Source: Streptomyces sp. NBC_01016 (lineage in GTDB: Bacteria; Actinomycetota; Actinomycetes; Streptomycetales; Streptomycetaceae). Taken from it: a stretch of 64,000 nucleotides of DNA. The position numbers and the translations under genes are program-made. The notes below the pieces were generated by a model. The model had not been told where the DNA came from, ran no database searches, and saw only the letters and a program-made list of their open reading frames with translations. Location: contig NZ_JAPEOQ010000002.1 in NCBI RefSeq assembly GCF_026341035.1, forward strand, positions 1 through 64,000, written 5' to 3'. Position 1 is the first letter of the stretch; the number at the start of each line of letters is the position of its first letter. Of this stretch, positions 8,854 through 16,002 are shown piece by piece.

Positions 8854-9249
8854 TCAGGCTTTCCAGCCGGCGTCGAGGCAGGACTGAGCGAAGGTGTCCG
8901 CTGCGATCTGCCACGACCCGTCGGAGCCGCCCGCGCCGCGGGCGAGCACCTTGCCGTTGTCGGCGATGTTCTTGGTGTACGACTTCGGCGCCCACTTGTT
9001 GACCTTGTGGGCGAGGTCGAGGCGGGCCTGTGTGGTGTCCGCGCTCTGGTAGTCCTTGGCGAAGTCGTCGCAGGCGAACTTGCCGGCATCGTCGAGCTTG
9101 TTCGGGTTGGCCTTCTCGGTGGCGCTTGCCTTCGGCTTGTCGGTGGCGCTTGCCTTGGGCTTGGCGTCGCCGTTGTCGACGGACGAGCAGGCGGTGAGTG
9201 CGAGGGCCGCGGTGACGAGTAGGCCGGCGGCGGTGGTGCGGCGGTTCAT
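8854..9249 (-). CDS. Phage-encoded lipoprotein
   Basis: A 131-residue protein with a basic N-terminus, hydrophobic core and lipobox LTAC ending at Cys21, so it should be exported and lipid-anchored on the cell surface. A short duplicated spacer (KPKASAT twice) links the anchor to a compact domain (residues about 55-131) with two further cysteines and the ending SCLDAGWKA. The start at ATG 9249 leaves the signal peptide at the N-terminus. Flanking hairpins suggest an independent unit. Superinfection exclusion or lysogenic conversion are possible roles; neither is shown. Confidence 0.8.
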   Translation of the reverse strand: MNRRTTAAGLLVTAALALTACSSVDNGDAKPKASATDKPKASATEKANPNKLDDAGKFACDDFAKDYQSADTTQARLDLAHKVNKWAPKSYTKNIADNGKVLARGAGGSDGSWQIAADTFAQSCLDAGWKA

Positions 9250-9441
9250 GGTCCCCCCAGGACGGGTGTGCTGAGGGGCCATCATCGCGGCGTGTGGTGT
9301 AAGTGGGAATGCCCGTTGCGGACCTTTTGTGGGTTTGCCTGTTTCCGGGCATGCCAAATCTGCGGCCCACTATGGGGCATGATCCACGCGAACGTCAAGC
9401 AAAGTTGAGGTTCGCGTGGAGATGCTCCTGGGGGCCCGGGG

Positions 9442-10179
9442 TCAAGCCAAAGACACCTGTACTGATGCCAGGCGCTCACGCGTCACGGCAGAGTACGCGG
9501 CGGAGTGCTCGATGCCGACGAACGAGCGCCCCTCCTCGAGAGCGGCAACCCCGGTAGTGCCCGCGCCGGTGAATGGGTCCAGCACCGTTCCCCCTCGGGG
9601 CACGATACGTACGAGCTCCCGCATCACATCGACGGGCTTCTGTGTGATGTGGCGCCGCCGGGCGCCGCGGGGCTGGCTGCCGGTGAAGTGCCCGGGGAGA
9701 TAGACGGGCTCGTCGCCGGTGAAGACCGGGCCGTTGCTGCCCCAGACGATGAACTCGCACTCCTGTCGCAGACGGCCAGGCTGGGGCCGCGCGGTGGGCT
9801 TGTGCCATACGGCGATGCCGCGCCAGGTGTAGCCGGCAGCCTGTAGGGCGTCGGTGGTGACGGGAAGTTGGCGCCAGTCGGTGAAGACGAGGGCGGCGCC
9901 GCCGGGCCGAGTGAGCCGGTGGCATTCGGCGAGGATCAGGGAGAGCCAGGCGAGGTAGGAGCGTTGGTCGCGGTTCTCGCCGGTGAAGTCGCCGAGGTCG
10001 TGCCCGTGGTTGCGGCCGGCTTCTGTGAGGTACTTCGCTCGGGCGGTGCGGGCGGTGCGCTCGGTCATGGTGCGGCCGCCGCTGTTGTATGGCGGGTCGC
10101 AGATGACTGCGTCGACTGGAGTGTCGAGAGCAGGAAGCAGGGTGAGGGCGTCCCCCGTGTGCAGTGTCCAGTTGGGCAT
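9442..10179 (-). CDS. DNA methyltransferase, beta-class (DPPY)
   Basis: A 245-residue amino-methyltransferase. The catalytic motif DPPY is at residues 28-31 and the AdoMet motif DPFTGAGTTG at 201-210, the motif order of beta-class N6-adenine/N4-cytosine enzymes. ITQKPVDVMRELV before the AdoMet loop is typical of this group. No restriction gene is nearby, so it is an orphan enzyme, likely protecting phage DNA from host restriction or marking DNA during replication or packaging. Target sequence cannot be predicted. Confidence 0.9.
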   Translation of the reverse strand: MPNWTLHTGDALTLLPALDTPVDAVICDPPYNSGGRTMTERTARTARAKYLTEAGRNHGHDLGDFTGENRDQRSYLAWLSLILAECHRLTRPGGAALVFTDWRQLPVTTDALQAAGYTWRGIAVWHKPTARPQPGRLRQECEFIVWGSNGPVFTGDEPVYLPGHFTGSQPRGARRRHITQKPVDVMRELVRIVPRGGTVLDPFTGAGTTGVAALEEGRSFVGIEHSAAYSAVTRERLASVQVSLA

Positions 10180-10293
10180 GGTGGCCTTTCGCTGGGTCGC
10201 GTGCGCTGGGATGCGAGCGAGTCATTAGCGGTGGCCTGGCAGCGTGATCGTTCTTCTCAGGTAGTTGCCCATTGAAACCTGTTGGAACGCGAA

Positions 10294-10327
10294 GGCCCCG
10301 CCGCGACGGGGGATGCACGGCGGGGCC
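10294..10327 (-). terminator. Hairpin between membrane cassette and methyltransferase
   Basis: A perfect 10-bp GC stem (ggccccgccg at 10294-10303, cggcggggcc at 10318-10327) in the 190-bp gap upstream of the methyltransferase. On the minus strand it is followed by TTCGCGTT. It probably ends the membrane-cassette transcript. Confidence 0.55.
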
Positions 10328-10371
10328 TCACTGCCGGGCACAACCCGGCGTGCGCGTTCAGTGTGGCGGAG

Positions 10372-10512
10372 CTACTGCTTCGGCGCACCCGGAACGGGCT
10401 TCTCCTCTACGGGGTAGTACCCGCCCCGCGAGGCCCGGTACTCGGTGGCGTTCTCCGTGTCGGTCTCCGCGCGCTTCGGGTCGCGTATCGGCATGTCCTT
10501 GGGCAGTGGCAC
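10372..10512 (-). CDS. Hypothetical 46-aa protein
   Basis: An open frame from GTG 10512, with AGGAG seven bases upstream, to TAG at 10372. The product begins VPLPKDMPIRDPK and ends PVPGAPKQ; it is charged, proline-rich and has no visible motif. It is supported mainly by the good ribosome site and its place between a hairpin and the next gene. Confidence 0.5.
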   Translation of the reverse strand: MPLPKDMPIRDPKRAETDTENATEYRASRGGYYPVEEKPVPGAPKQ

Positions 10513-10602
10513 GATGGCGCTCCTGTCTCGTGAATCGGGATGGGTGAACCGGGGCGGTCGGGCGCCTGGCAGCAGTCGGCCGCCCCGGGGCTTATGGGTT
10601 GG

Positions 10603-10851
10603 TCAGCGGCCCCAACAGTTCGAGAGGACCAGGGCGAGCAGCACGAGCACGGCGAGACAGCTCCCGTTGGGGAGCCAGCCGTCGCCGCGGCCGGCCGCGT
10701 GGACGTGGTCGATGCCGTCGCCGTCGATGGGCCGGTGGCCGCCGTGCGCGGCATCGCGGTGCGCCTGTTGGTCGGCCTCCGCTTCCGTCTTGGCGTCGCG
10801 TCTCTCGGGCGCCTCGGTGCGGCACTGGGCGCAGCGGTACAGGTACGGCAC
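10603..10851 (-). CDS. Zinc-binding-like small protein with C-terminal membrane segment
   Basis: An 82-residue protein starting at GTG 10851 behind GGAG. The N-terminus (PYLYRCAQCRTEAP) has one Cys-x-x-Cys pair like the half zinc ribbon of FmdB-type small regulators; the C-terminal 20 residues (SCLAVLVLLALVLSNCW) form one transmembrane helix. His-rich middle. It belongs by position to the membrane cassette. Function unknown. Confidence 0.62.
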   Translation of the reverse strand: MPYLYRCAQCRTEAPERRDAKTEAEADQQAHRDAAHGGHRPIDGDGIDHVHAAGRGDGWLPNGSCLAVLVLLALVLSNCWGR

Positions 10852-10939
10852 GAGGTGCTCCAGGGGTTGCTACTACGGGCCGCTACGGGTGTAGCGGGGG
10901 CTGCTACATGGCTGGTCAGGGACGTAGCTACGGCGGTAG

Positions 10940-11611
10940 CTACACGTCAGGGGCCGGATCGGTCGCCTCGTCGGGAGAGGGGGCGAGAGCGGCCTCCAGG
11001 TCGGCCCGGTACACGCCCCGGTTGACCCTCCCTGCGGCGTTCCGTACGGAGGGGCGGAGGGGCACGCGGAGGGCCGCGAGCTTGGCCTCGACGTCGGCCC
11101 GCGACGGGGGCTCCTGCCCCGCCTGCGCGGCCCCCTTTTCGAGGTGCTCCAGGAGGGTCTTGAGGTGCACCCCGCGGGCGTCCCCGATGAGGTGTTGCAG
11201 GAGGCCGAGGAGCGGCTCGATCGGGGGCTCCTCGACGGCCTCGGCGTCGGCCCGCTTGGCGGTGCCGCGTCGCTCCTCGACCCGCTCGGCGAACTGGTTG
11301 ATCGCGGACCGGGGAACGAACAGGCCGACGACCGTGAGGAGCACCAGGGGTACGGCGATGAGGACCCACCCGCGGTAGTAGGCGCAGGCCCACACGGCGA
11401 ACACGTGCCCCCAGTACGTGGCGGTGGCGCCAAGGCGGGCCGTGCCCCAGGCGAACCACGCCTTCACGGCATGGACCAGGGCGGCGGGGAGCGAGAGAGC
11501 TTTCCCGTCCTCCTGCTCCTCCCCAAGCTCCTGCTCCTCGACGTCCTGCTCGGCCTCCTCGACGGGCTCCGGCTCCGGGGCGGCCGGCTTCTTACGCAGG
11601 CTGATGTGCAT
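10940..11611 (-). CDS. Membrane protein with acidic N-terminus and winged-helix-like C-terminus
   Basis: A 223-residue protein. Residues 10-37 are Glu-rich, residues about 65-98 hold one or two transmembrane helices (YYRGWVLIAVPLVLLTVVGL), and the cytoplasmic part from about 130 (HLKTLLEHLEKG ... ADVEAKLAALRVPLR) resembles a winged helix. Its ATG shares a base with the stop of the upstream membrane gene. Similar proteins occur on actinobacterial plasmids and integrative elements, as I recall, but the family was not named with certainty. Confidence 0.68.
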   Translation of the reverse strand: MHISLRKKPAAPEPEPVEEAEQDVEEQELGEEQEDGKALSLPAALVHAVKAWFAWGTARLGATATYWGHVFAVWACAYYRGWVLIAVPLVLLTVVGLFVPRSAINQFAERVEERRGTAKRADAEAVEEPPIEPLLGLLQHLIGDARGVHLKTLLEHLEKGAAQAGQEPPSRADVEAKLAALRVPLRPSVRNAAGRVNRGVYRADLEAALAPSPDEATDPAPDV

Positions 11612-12006
11612 CACTGGAGACCGATCCGCGCGTTCTCGATCGCGTCCGCGAGGTAGGTCCAGTTCCCGCCCGCGCCCTGCGCGAGGTAGAAGAACACCAG
11701 CGTGACGAAGCCCAATTGCTTCGTCGACAGCTTCAGATAGAGCATGACGATCGCCGTGGAGAGCGCCAGCGCCGGCATCGTGGCCCCTTTGGTCAGGCCA
11801 CGCAGGAAGTTGATGACGGTACCGGCCGCGTCCGGAACGATGTTGAACGGGCCGCCCGCCGCCTTGTAGGCGCTGGCTGCGAGCATCGCGACGAGCAGCG
11901 TTGTCCACCAGCCGAGCGGCTTGAGCTTGCCGCCGCCCGGGATGCCGACGATGAGCAGCACAGTCAGTACGAGGGCGATGCCGACGGGGCCGAGGTCTCC
12001 GAACAC
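11611..12006 (-). CDS. Integral membrane protein (about four helices)
   Basis: A 131-residue, highly hydrophobic protein from GTG 12006 with AAGGAT upstream. Helices are visible at about 5-21 (VGIALVLTVLLIVGIPG), 29-45, 77-93 and 97-110. It ends in a TGATG junction with the next gene. No family was recognised; it is the second member of the four-gene membrane cassette. Confidence 0.68.
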   Translation of the reverse strand: MFGDLGPVGIALVLTVLLIVGIPGGGKLKPLGWWTTLLVAMLAASAYKAAGGPFNIVPDAAGTVINFLRGLTKGATMPALALSTAIVMLYLKLSTKQLGFVTLVFFYLAQGAGGNWTYLADAIENARIGLQ

Positions 12007-12016
12007 GCGATGATCC

Positions 12017-12676
12017 TTAAGCGGTTGGGGCGTACAGGAGCACGCCAGCGAGGGCAGTAGCAGCGGGAACGGAGGCCATCCAGGCGACGGGCCACCACCA
12101 GCGGCGCGACCGCCGGTACAGGGCCAGGCAGGCGAGCCCGACGACGAACCAGAAGATCGACTGAGCGTCGATGGGGCCGTGCGCGTGGATCCACGCGACG
12201 ACGTCCTCGGCGAAGTCGACCCAGCCGAGCGACCAACCGAGGCCGGCCGCGGCGAGGTTGGCAGCGAGGCGGCGGATGCGGGGCGGGACGTTGTCGAGCG
12301 CGTCCATGAGGGACTGCCGCGGGTCGGCGACTGCCGGGTGTTCCTGCTTCGGCTTCTTGGTCTTGGCTCGCTTGCTGCCGGAGCGCGTCTTGAGGCGCGG
12401 GGCGCGCTTGCGCGGGGTGGGCTGCTCCTGCGGCTCGTCGTCCTCCGGATCCGGACCGGTGTCCGTGCTGGTCGCAGGTCCGATGGGTGATTCGCCGTCC
12501 GGGCCGTAGAGCCGGGTGAACCAGTCGTCCGGATCCGGGGCGGGCTGGAATCCGGCGGGCAGGCGTGCGGGCGCGGCGGGGAGCGGCTGCTCCTCGTCGG
12601 CATCCGGGCCGACGCCGTGCTTGCGGAGGATGCCGCGGATGCGCAGCTCGTCGGGTCCGGGTCGGGTGTCGGTCAT
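12017..12676 (-). CDS. Membrane protein with disordered Pro/Lys-rich N-terminus
   Basis: A 219-residue protein whose ATG overlaps the preceding stop codon (ATGA). Residues 1-120 are charged and low-complexity, including a very basic run (RAPRLKTRSGSKRAKTKKPK), and residues about 165-219 contain two transmembrane helices (SIFWFVVGLACLALY and a final one). A basic cytoplasmic tail on a membrane anchor would suit DNA or phospholipid contact. Function unknown. Confidence 0.66.
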   Translation of the reverse strand: MTDTRPGPDELRIRGILRKHGVGPDADEEQPLPAAPARLPAGFQPAPDPDDWFTRLYGPDGESPIGPATSTDTGPDPEDDEPQEQPTPRKRAPRLKTRSGSKRAKTKKPKQEHPAVADPRQSLMDALDNVPPRIRRLAANLAAAGLGWSLGWVDFAEDVVAWIHAHGPIDAQSIFWFVVGLACLALYRRSRRWWWPVAWMASVPAATALAGVLLYAPTA

Positions 12677-14079
12677 GGGGTGGGCCTCTCGGCGAGGGCG
12701 TCGCGTACCTGCTCGGCGCGCGGCTGGCCAATGCGGAGTGCGGTCTTGAGGGCGCGGATCGAGGCGGGCTGTCCGCGGTGGGTGCGCCTGTACTCGGCGT
12801 CGATCTCGCGGGCGCGGTCGAGGAGTTCGGCGGGTACGTCGCCGTCGGGTACGCGGGCGTGTACTTCGTCGCGGGTACGGTCCGCGGCGAGTACGGGTAC
12901 GGGTGCGGCCATCGGGTTCGGGATGGCGTCGGTGAGCGCGAGGTCGAGTACGAGGCCCTGCTCGTGCACGGCTTCCGGCTCGGGCAGTTCGGGAAGTACG
13001 GGCGCGGGGTGTACCGCGGGGTGTACCTGTGCAGGTGGGAACCCTGCTCGGGTCGCGATGCGTACCTGTGTCTCGGAGACGGGTACGCCGTACTCGCCGC
13101 ACAGGGCGGCGATCTCGGCCGCGGTCTTCAGCGGGTGCGCGGCCCGTACTTGGGTGACGACCTCGAACGGGTCGAGGCGTCGGAGTTCGGCGCCGGCCAC
13201 GCCGAGCGGGGTGGGCGGGTGCGGCTCGTCGAGTACGGGTGTACTCGCCCACGGCGACACCAGAGGTACGGTCCGCAGCTCCGCCGAGGTACGGCGGGCG
13301 GCGAGTTCGAGGAGGAGCCGGTGACGCTGCGCCCCGTCGATCCCGACGCAGGCGCGGGCGACCGCGGCAGCGAGTCGGGCTCGTCCCCACGCACGGAGGT
13401 GGCGCCGGGACGCGAGGCGTACGGCGCGCGCGGTGGCCCGGTCGCGGCTGATCTGCTCGGCGGTGCGGTCGCGGGTGGCGAGGCCGAGGCGGGACAACAT
13501 CCGCTCGCGCAGCTCGCGGCCGATGACGGGGAGCAGCCCGGAGGACAGCGCGGCCGGGCGGGCGACTCGGATCTCCAGGCCCATGGCGAGGTGCCAGAGC
13601 ATGCCGGCCATGACGGGGCCGATGACGGCGCGGACGGTGCCGCCGACGATGCCGGACTCGGCGTAGCAGGGGATGACGAGCACGGCGGTGATGAGCCACA
13701 TGAGGACGCCGGGCACGCCGCCGGTGCCCGCCTTGGCGTCGGTGGTGGTCGCGGCTTTGTGGGCGCGCGCCATGATCCCGCAGGCGAGGAGGGCCAGTTC
13801 GGCCGCGGCGAACATCGCGGCCCGCTCGGTGGCGTCGGCCATGTCGAGCCAGTTCTCGGCGAAACGCCAGCTCGTGTCGCCGGAGTAAGCGGTGCAGACG
13901 AGGGCCCCGGCTGCGGCGACGAGAACGGCGGCGGGCGGGAACCTGAACGCACGGATCGCGTCCGCCGCATGCCACAGGGCCACGGCAAGGAAGGTGACGA
14001 CGACGACCGCGAACACTGCGGTGATGGCGGCCGGCCAAGGGTTGGCGACCGCCCACTCGGTGAGCTGGTCAACGATCAC
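12673..14079 (-). CDS. SpdB/DUF2637-like multi-span membrane protein with C-terminal HTH
   Basis: A 468-residue protein from GTG 14079. Four or five transmembrane helices fill residues about 14-175, followed by a long cytoplasmic region with two helix-turn-helix-like segments (KTAAEIAALCGEYGVPVSE near 300, and PASIRALKTALRIGQPRAEQ near the C-terminus). Membrane N-terminus plus the IRALK...IGQPRAE tail is the layout I know from actinobacterial DUF2637 and spread (Spd) proteins of conjugative plasmids. It heads the membrane cassette. Its role in a phage is unexplained. Confidence 0.7.
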   Translation of the reverse strand: MIVDQLTEWAVANPWPAAITAVFAVVVVTFLAVALWHAADAIRAFRFPPAAVLVAAAGALVCTAYSGDTSWRFAENWLDMADATERAAMFAAAELALLACGIMARAHKAATTTDAKAGTGGVPGVLMWLITAVLVIPCYAESGIVGGTVRAVIGPVMAGMLWHLAMGLEIRVARPAALSSGLLPVIGRELRERMLSRLGLATRDRTAEQISRDRATARAVRLASRRHLRAWGRARLAAAVARACVGIDGAQRHRLLLELAARRTSAELRTVPLVSPWASTPVLDEPHPPTPLGVAGAELRRLDPFEVVTQVRAAHPLKTAAEIAALCGEYGVPVSETQVRIATRAGFPPAQVHPAVHPAPVLPELPEPEAVHEQGLVLDLALTDAIPNPMAAPVPVLAADRTRDEVHARVPDGDVPAELLDRAREIDAEYRRTHRGQPASIRALKTALRIGQPRAEQVRDALAERPTP

Positions 14080-14102
14080 TGGTGCTGCTCCAGAGATGAG
14101 GA

Positions 14103-14138
14103 GGCCGGGCCCGCACCGGGGGTGAGGCGGGCCCGGCC
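14103..14138 (-). terminator. Hairpin between micro-membrane genes and DUF2637-like gene
   Basis: A perfect 12-bp stem (ggccgggcccgc at 14103-14114, gcgggcccggcc at 14127-14138) directly after the stop codon of the 28-aa gene. No U-tract. It would separate the three tiny genes from the larger membrane genes or tune their ratio. Confidence 0.5.
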
Positions 14139-14140
14139 GG

Positions 14141-14227
14141 TCAGTGGGTGGTGATCCAGACGACGGCGAAGACCCCGGCTGCGAGGCACGCGACGATGCC
14201 GAGGAACTCCCAGGGGCTGCCCCTCAC
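14141..14227 (-). CDS. 28-aa single-span membrane peptide
   Basis: GTG 14227 overlaps the upstream stop codon as GTGA and the frame ends at 14141. The peptide begins MRGSPWEFLGIV, continues through a Cys/Ala/Gly hydrophobic stretch and ends VWITTH: one transmembrane helix and almost nothing else. Coupled translation and clean hydrophobicity support it as a real gene despite its size. Confidence 0.5.
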   Translation of the reverse strand: MRGSPWEFLGIVACLAAGVFAVVWITTH

Positions 14228-14400
14228 GCGAGCACCGCACCGATCACGGCGGCCACGGCGAGGACGCACAGCAGGAACATCGCCCCGCACCCGGTCTGCG
14301 GCTCGTGGTCATAGCTGACGCGTTCTTGGATCTCGCGCTGGGAGCGGCCGCGGTCCGAGTTCCGGGGTCGGTTCCAGGTGCCGCCGAAGGTGTCCGGCAT
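14224..14400 (-). CDS. 58-aa membrane-anchored small protein
   Basis: ATG 14400 shares a base with the preceding stop (TGATG). A charged N-terminal half (MPDTFGGTWNRPRNSDRGRS) is followed from residue 40 by a single hydrophobic helix (MFLLCVLAVAAVIGAVLA) that ends the protein. It is the middle gene of three overlapping mini-genes at the head of the membrane cassette. Function unknown. Confidence 0.55.
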   Translation of the reverse strand: MPDTFGGTWNRPRNSDRGRSQREIQERVSYDHEPQTGCGAMFLLCVLAVAAVIGAVLA

Positions 14401-14570
14401 CAGGTGGCCGCCTGCTCGTTGCCGTGCGCGCGGGCCTCGGCGAGCTGGTCGCGGGCGGCGGCCTGCTGCGCGGGGTTCTGCGCCGTGGCGTAGTCGGCGG
14501 CGGCCTCCTGGTGGAGCGCGGCGACGCGTGCGGCTTCATCGGGCGGGGACTGATCGGTACCGTTGGGCAT
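14400..14570 (-). CDS. 56-aa Ala/Gln-rich helical protein
   Basis: From ATG 14570 behind AGAGGCAGG. The sequence (DEAARVAALHQEAAADYATA, then AQQAAARDQLAEARAHG) is a continuous amphipathic helix. It is the first gene of the minus-strand cassette, about 100 bp below the palindromic divergent promoter. Function unknown. Confidence 0.6.
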   Translation of the reverse strand: MPNGTDQSPPDEAARVAALHQEAAADYATAQNPAQQAAARDQLAEARAHGNEQAAT

Positions 14571-14600
14571 GCCTGCCTCTTCGTGGAGTTGAAGGTGGGC

Positions 14601-14640
14601 GCCCCCGGCCCATATGGCGTTCCAGCGCCGGGCCGGGGGC
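14601..14640 (-). terminator. Leader hairpin of the membrane cassette
   Basis: An 11-bp perfect stem (gcccccggccc at 14601-14611, gggccgggggc at 14630-14640) lies between the proposed minus promoter and the first cassette gene, so it would be in the 5' leader. It could act as an attenuator or stabilise the message. Confidence 0.4.
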
Positions 14641-14666
14641 TTTGTGCATCAGCCGTGCCGGGCTGC

Positions 14667-14703
14667 TTTCACGAATGTATGGGACCCCATACACTCGTGG
14701 CAA
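14667..14703. promoter_or_regulatory. 30-bp palindrome with two face-to-face promoters
   Basis: The arms cacgaatgtatggg (14670-14683) and cccatacactcgtg (14686-14699) pair with one mismatch. Reading minus, TTGCCA (14703-14698) and TACATT (14680-14675) are 17 bp apart. Reading plus, TTTCAC (14667-14672) and TACACT (14690-14695) are also 17 bp apart. Both -10 elements lie within the palindrome arms, so one bound dimer would block both directions. The HTH protein encoded next door is the obvious candidate ligand. Confidence 0.62.
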
Positions 14704-14733
14704 GCGGCCCGCCCAATCGAGATGAGGCCGGGT

Positions 14734-15024
14734 GTGACCGAGGAGGCTCAGCGGGTGATCGAAGCCATGAACGCGGTGGAGGCGATTGCCGATCCGGAGG
14801 TGCGCGCCAGGGCTATCGGCGAGGTGCTCGCGGATCAGGCGGCGAGGGCGCAGCGTTGGCGGGAGGATCGGCGGGCGGTTGTACTGGAGATGCGGGCGCA
14901 GGAGCCGCCGGTGTCGTATCGGAAGATCGCGGCCACGCTCGGGGTGTCGCTGCGGACGGTGCAGGACATCGAGGTCGGCTATTCGGGGTCGGGAAAGAAT
15001 CGGCCGCGCAAGGAGGAGTCTTAG
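14734..15024 (+). CDS. Sigma-like helix-turn-helix DNA-binding protein
   Basis: A 96-residue protein. GTG 14734 has GAGG six bases upstream; ATG 14722 is in frame but lacks a site. Residues about 15-50 are helical and charged, and a C-terminal helix-turn-helix (YRKIAATLGVSLRTVQDIE) resembles sigma-70 region 4 or small-terminase HTHs. It is transcribed away from the membrane cassette across the palindrome at 14670-14699 and may bind it. The tail is basic (NRPRKEES). Confidence 0.72.
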   Translation: MTEEAQRVIEAMNAVEAIADPEVRARAIGEVLADQAARAQRWREDRRAVVLEMRAQEPPVSYRKIAATLGVSLRTVQDIEVGYSGSGKNRPRKEES

Positions 15025-15026
15025 CG

Positions 15027-15473
15027 GTGGATGATCTCGTGCGGTGGCTCGGTGCTCAGCTCGACGAAGACGAGCGGATCGCGCGGGCGACCCTGTGGGA
15101 CGACGACGCCGCTCTTGGTAGCGGCCGCTGGAGGTCCTACGATCGCGGGCCTGGCTTCGTGCATCGTGAGGCACGCTGGGTCGTCATCGACGGGGCTGAC
15201 GAAGGCGTCGTGGACTACCGGCCGCAGGCAGCGGACGACGAGGCCGTGGCACGGCACATCGCCGAGCATGATCCGGCGCGGGTGCTGCGTGAGATCGACG
15301 CCAAGCGGGAGATCCTCGCGACCGTTCAGCTGCATCTCGATGCAGCGACGTCCACCGACTCCATGCTGAGCGGCCCGGCGAAGATGGGGCTCGTCGCGCT
15401 GCGACCGGTGGTGAAGGCGCTCGCTTCCCCGTACACGGAACGGCCCGGCTTCCTCGATGAGTGGCGCCCCTAG
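15027..15473 (+). CDS. DUF6221 family protein
   Basis: A 148-residue protein begins at GTG 15027 two bases after the preceding stop. It starts VDDLVRWLGAQLDEDER and has the stretch HIAEHDPARVLREIDAKREI, both hallmarks of a family of unknown function found widely in Streptomyces chromosomes and phages (DUF6221 as I recall). A hairpin follows the gene. Its presence in the plus-strand pair suggests it is expressed with the HTH regulator. Confidence 0.75.
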   Translation: MDDLVRWLGAQLDEDERIARATLWDDDAALGSGRWRSYDRGPGFVHREARWVVIDGADEGVVDYRPQAADDEAVARHIAEHDPARVLREIDAKREILATVQLHLDAATSTDSMLSGPAKMGLVALRPVVKALASPYTERPGFLDEWRP

Positions 15474-15488
15474 GACTGTCGCAGTTGA

Positions 15489-15519
15489 GCCCCCGCCCCG
15501 GCTGGGTGCGGGGGCTTCG
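15489..15519 (+). terminator. Terminator after DUF6221 gene
   Basis: An 8-bp stem (gcccccgc at 15489-15496, gcgggggc at 15508-15515) followed by ttcgt, 16 bp after the DUF6221 stop codon on the plus strand. Confidence 0.6.
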
Positions 15520-15552
15520 TCGTGCCCGCCGCGCCCCGTCGTGGGGCGCGGC

Positions 15553-15569
15553 TTAAGATCCGGTTCGTG
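15553..15569 (+). promoter_or_regulatory. -10 box and leaderless start
   Basis: TAAGAT at 15553-15558 lies eight bases before GTG 15567, the spacing expected when transcription begins at the start codon. No good -35 hexamer is seen. Confidence 0.4.
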
Positions 15570-15803
15570 GCGATCGAACTTCCGGATGACCTGACCAAGC
15601 TTCAGCGCGCGGCCGACGACGAGGGCAAGAAGCTGGAGCACCTCGACGGCGACGAGCTCACGGCACAGCGCGAGCTCTGGTTCGACAAGGTGGCCGAGGC
15701 TCAGGCCGCGGTCACTGCGCACGCCAAGGACAACGGCCTCAGTCGGTTCGACGTCGAGAAGCAGCTCCGGCAGATCACCCGGCACCCCCCGAAGCCGGAG
15801 TAG
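15567..15803 (+). CDS. Conserved phage/Streptomyces 78-aa protein
   Basis: A 78-residue protein starts VAIELPDDLTKLQRAADDEG; the middle (KVAEAQAAVTAHAKDNGLSR) and end (VEKQLRQITRHPPKPE) are helical. The pattern (short N-terminal LPD-L, then a helix pair ending in RHP) recurs in Streptomyces prophages, but no function is known to me. The last 29 bp overlap the end of the convergent minus gene. Probably a leaderless transcript. Confidence 0.65.
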   Translation: MAIELPDDLTKLQRAADDEGKKLEHLDGDELTAQRELWFDKVAEAQAAVTAHAKDNGLSRFDVEKQLRQITRHPPKPE

Positions 15804-16002
15804 GCCACTCGCGGAGCGGCCACTCCCGCCCGTCGTCCCACTCGGTGAGGAGCAGCCGCGCACTCGCGTGCTCCTCGTGCTGCGCCCGGAGCCCGTCGAA
15901 CTTTCGGTCGGCCGTATCCGGGTCGTCCCACCAGCCGTCCAGGATCCGCGCGCCGTCGCGGTCGAAGGCGACGTGGTAGCGGCCGGGCGGGGTGTAGGTC
16001 AC
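15775..16002 (-). CDS. Hypothetical 75-aa protein
   Basis: Begins at GTG 16002, overlapping the upstream stop as GTGA. The product starts VTYTPPGRYHVAFDRDG and is rich in Trp, Asp and Arg (ILDGWWDDPDTADRKFDG; LLTEWDDGREWPLREWP). It is likely a small compact domain. Coupled to the winged-helix gene upstream; function unknown. Confidence 0.62.
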   Translation of the reverse strand: MTYTPPGRYHVAFDRDGARILDGWWDDPDTADRKFDGLRAQHEEHASARLLLTEWDDGREWPLREWPTPASGGAG

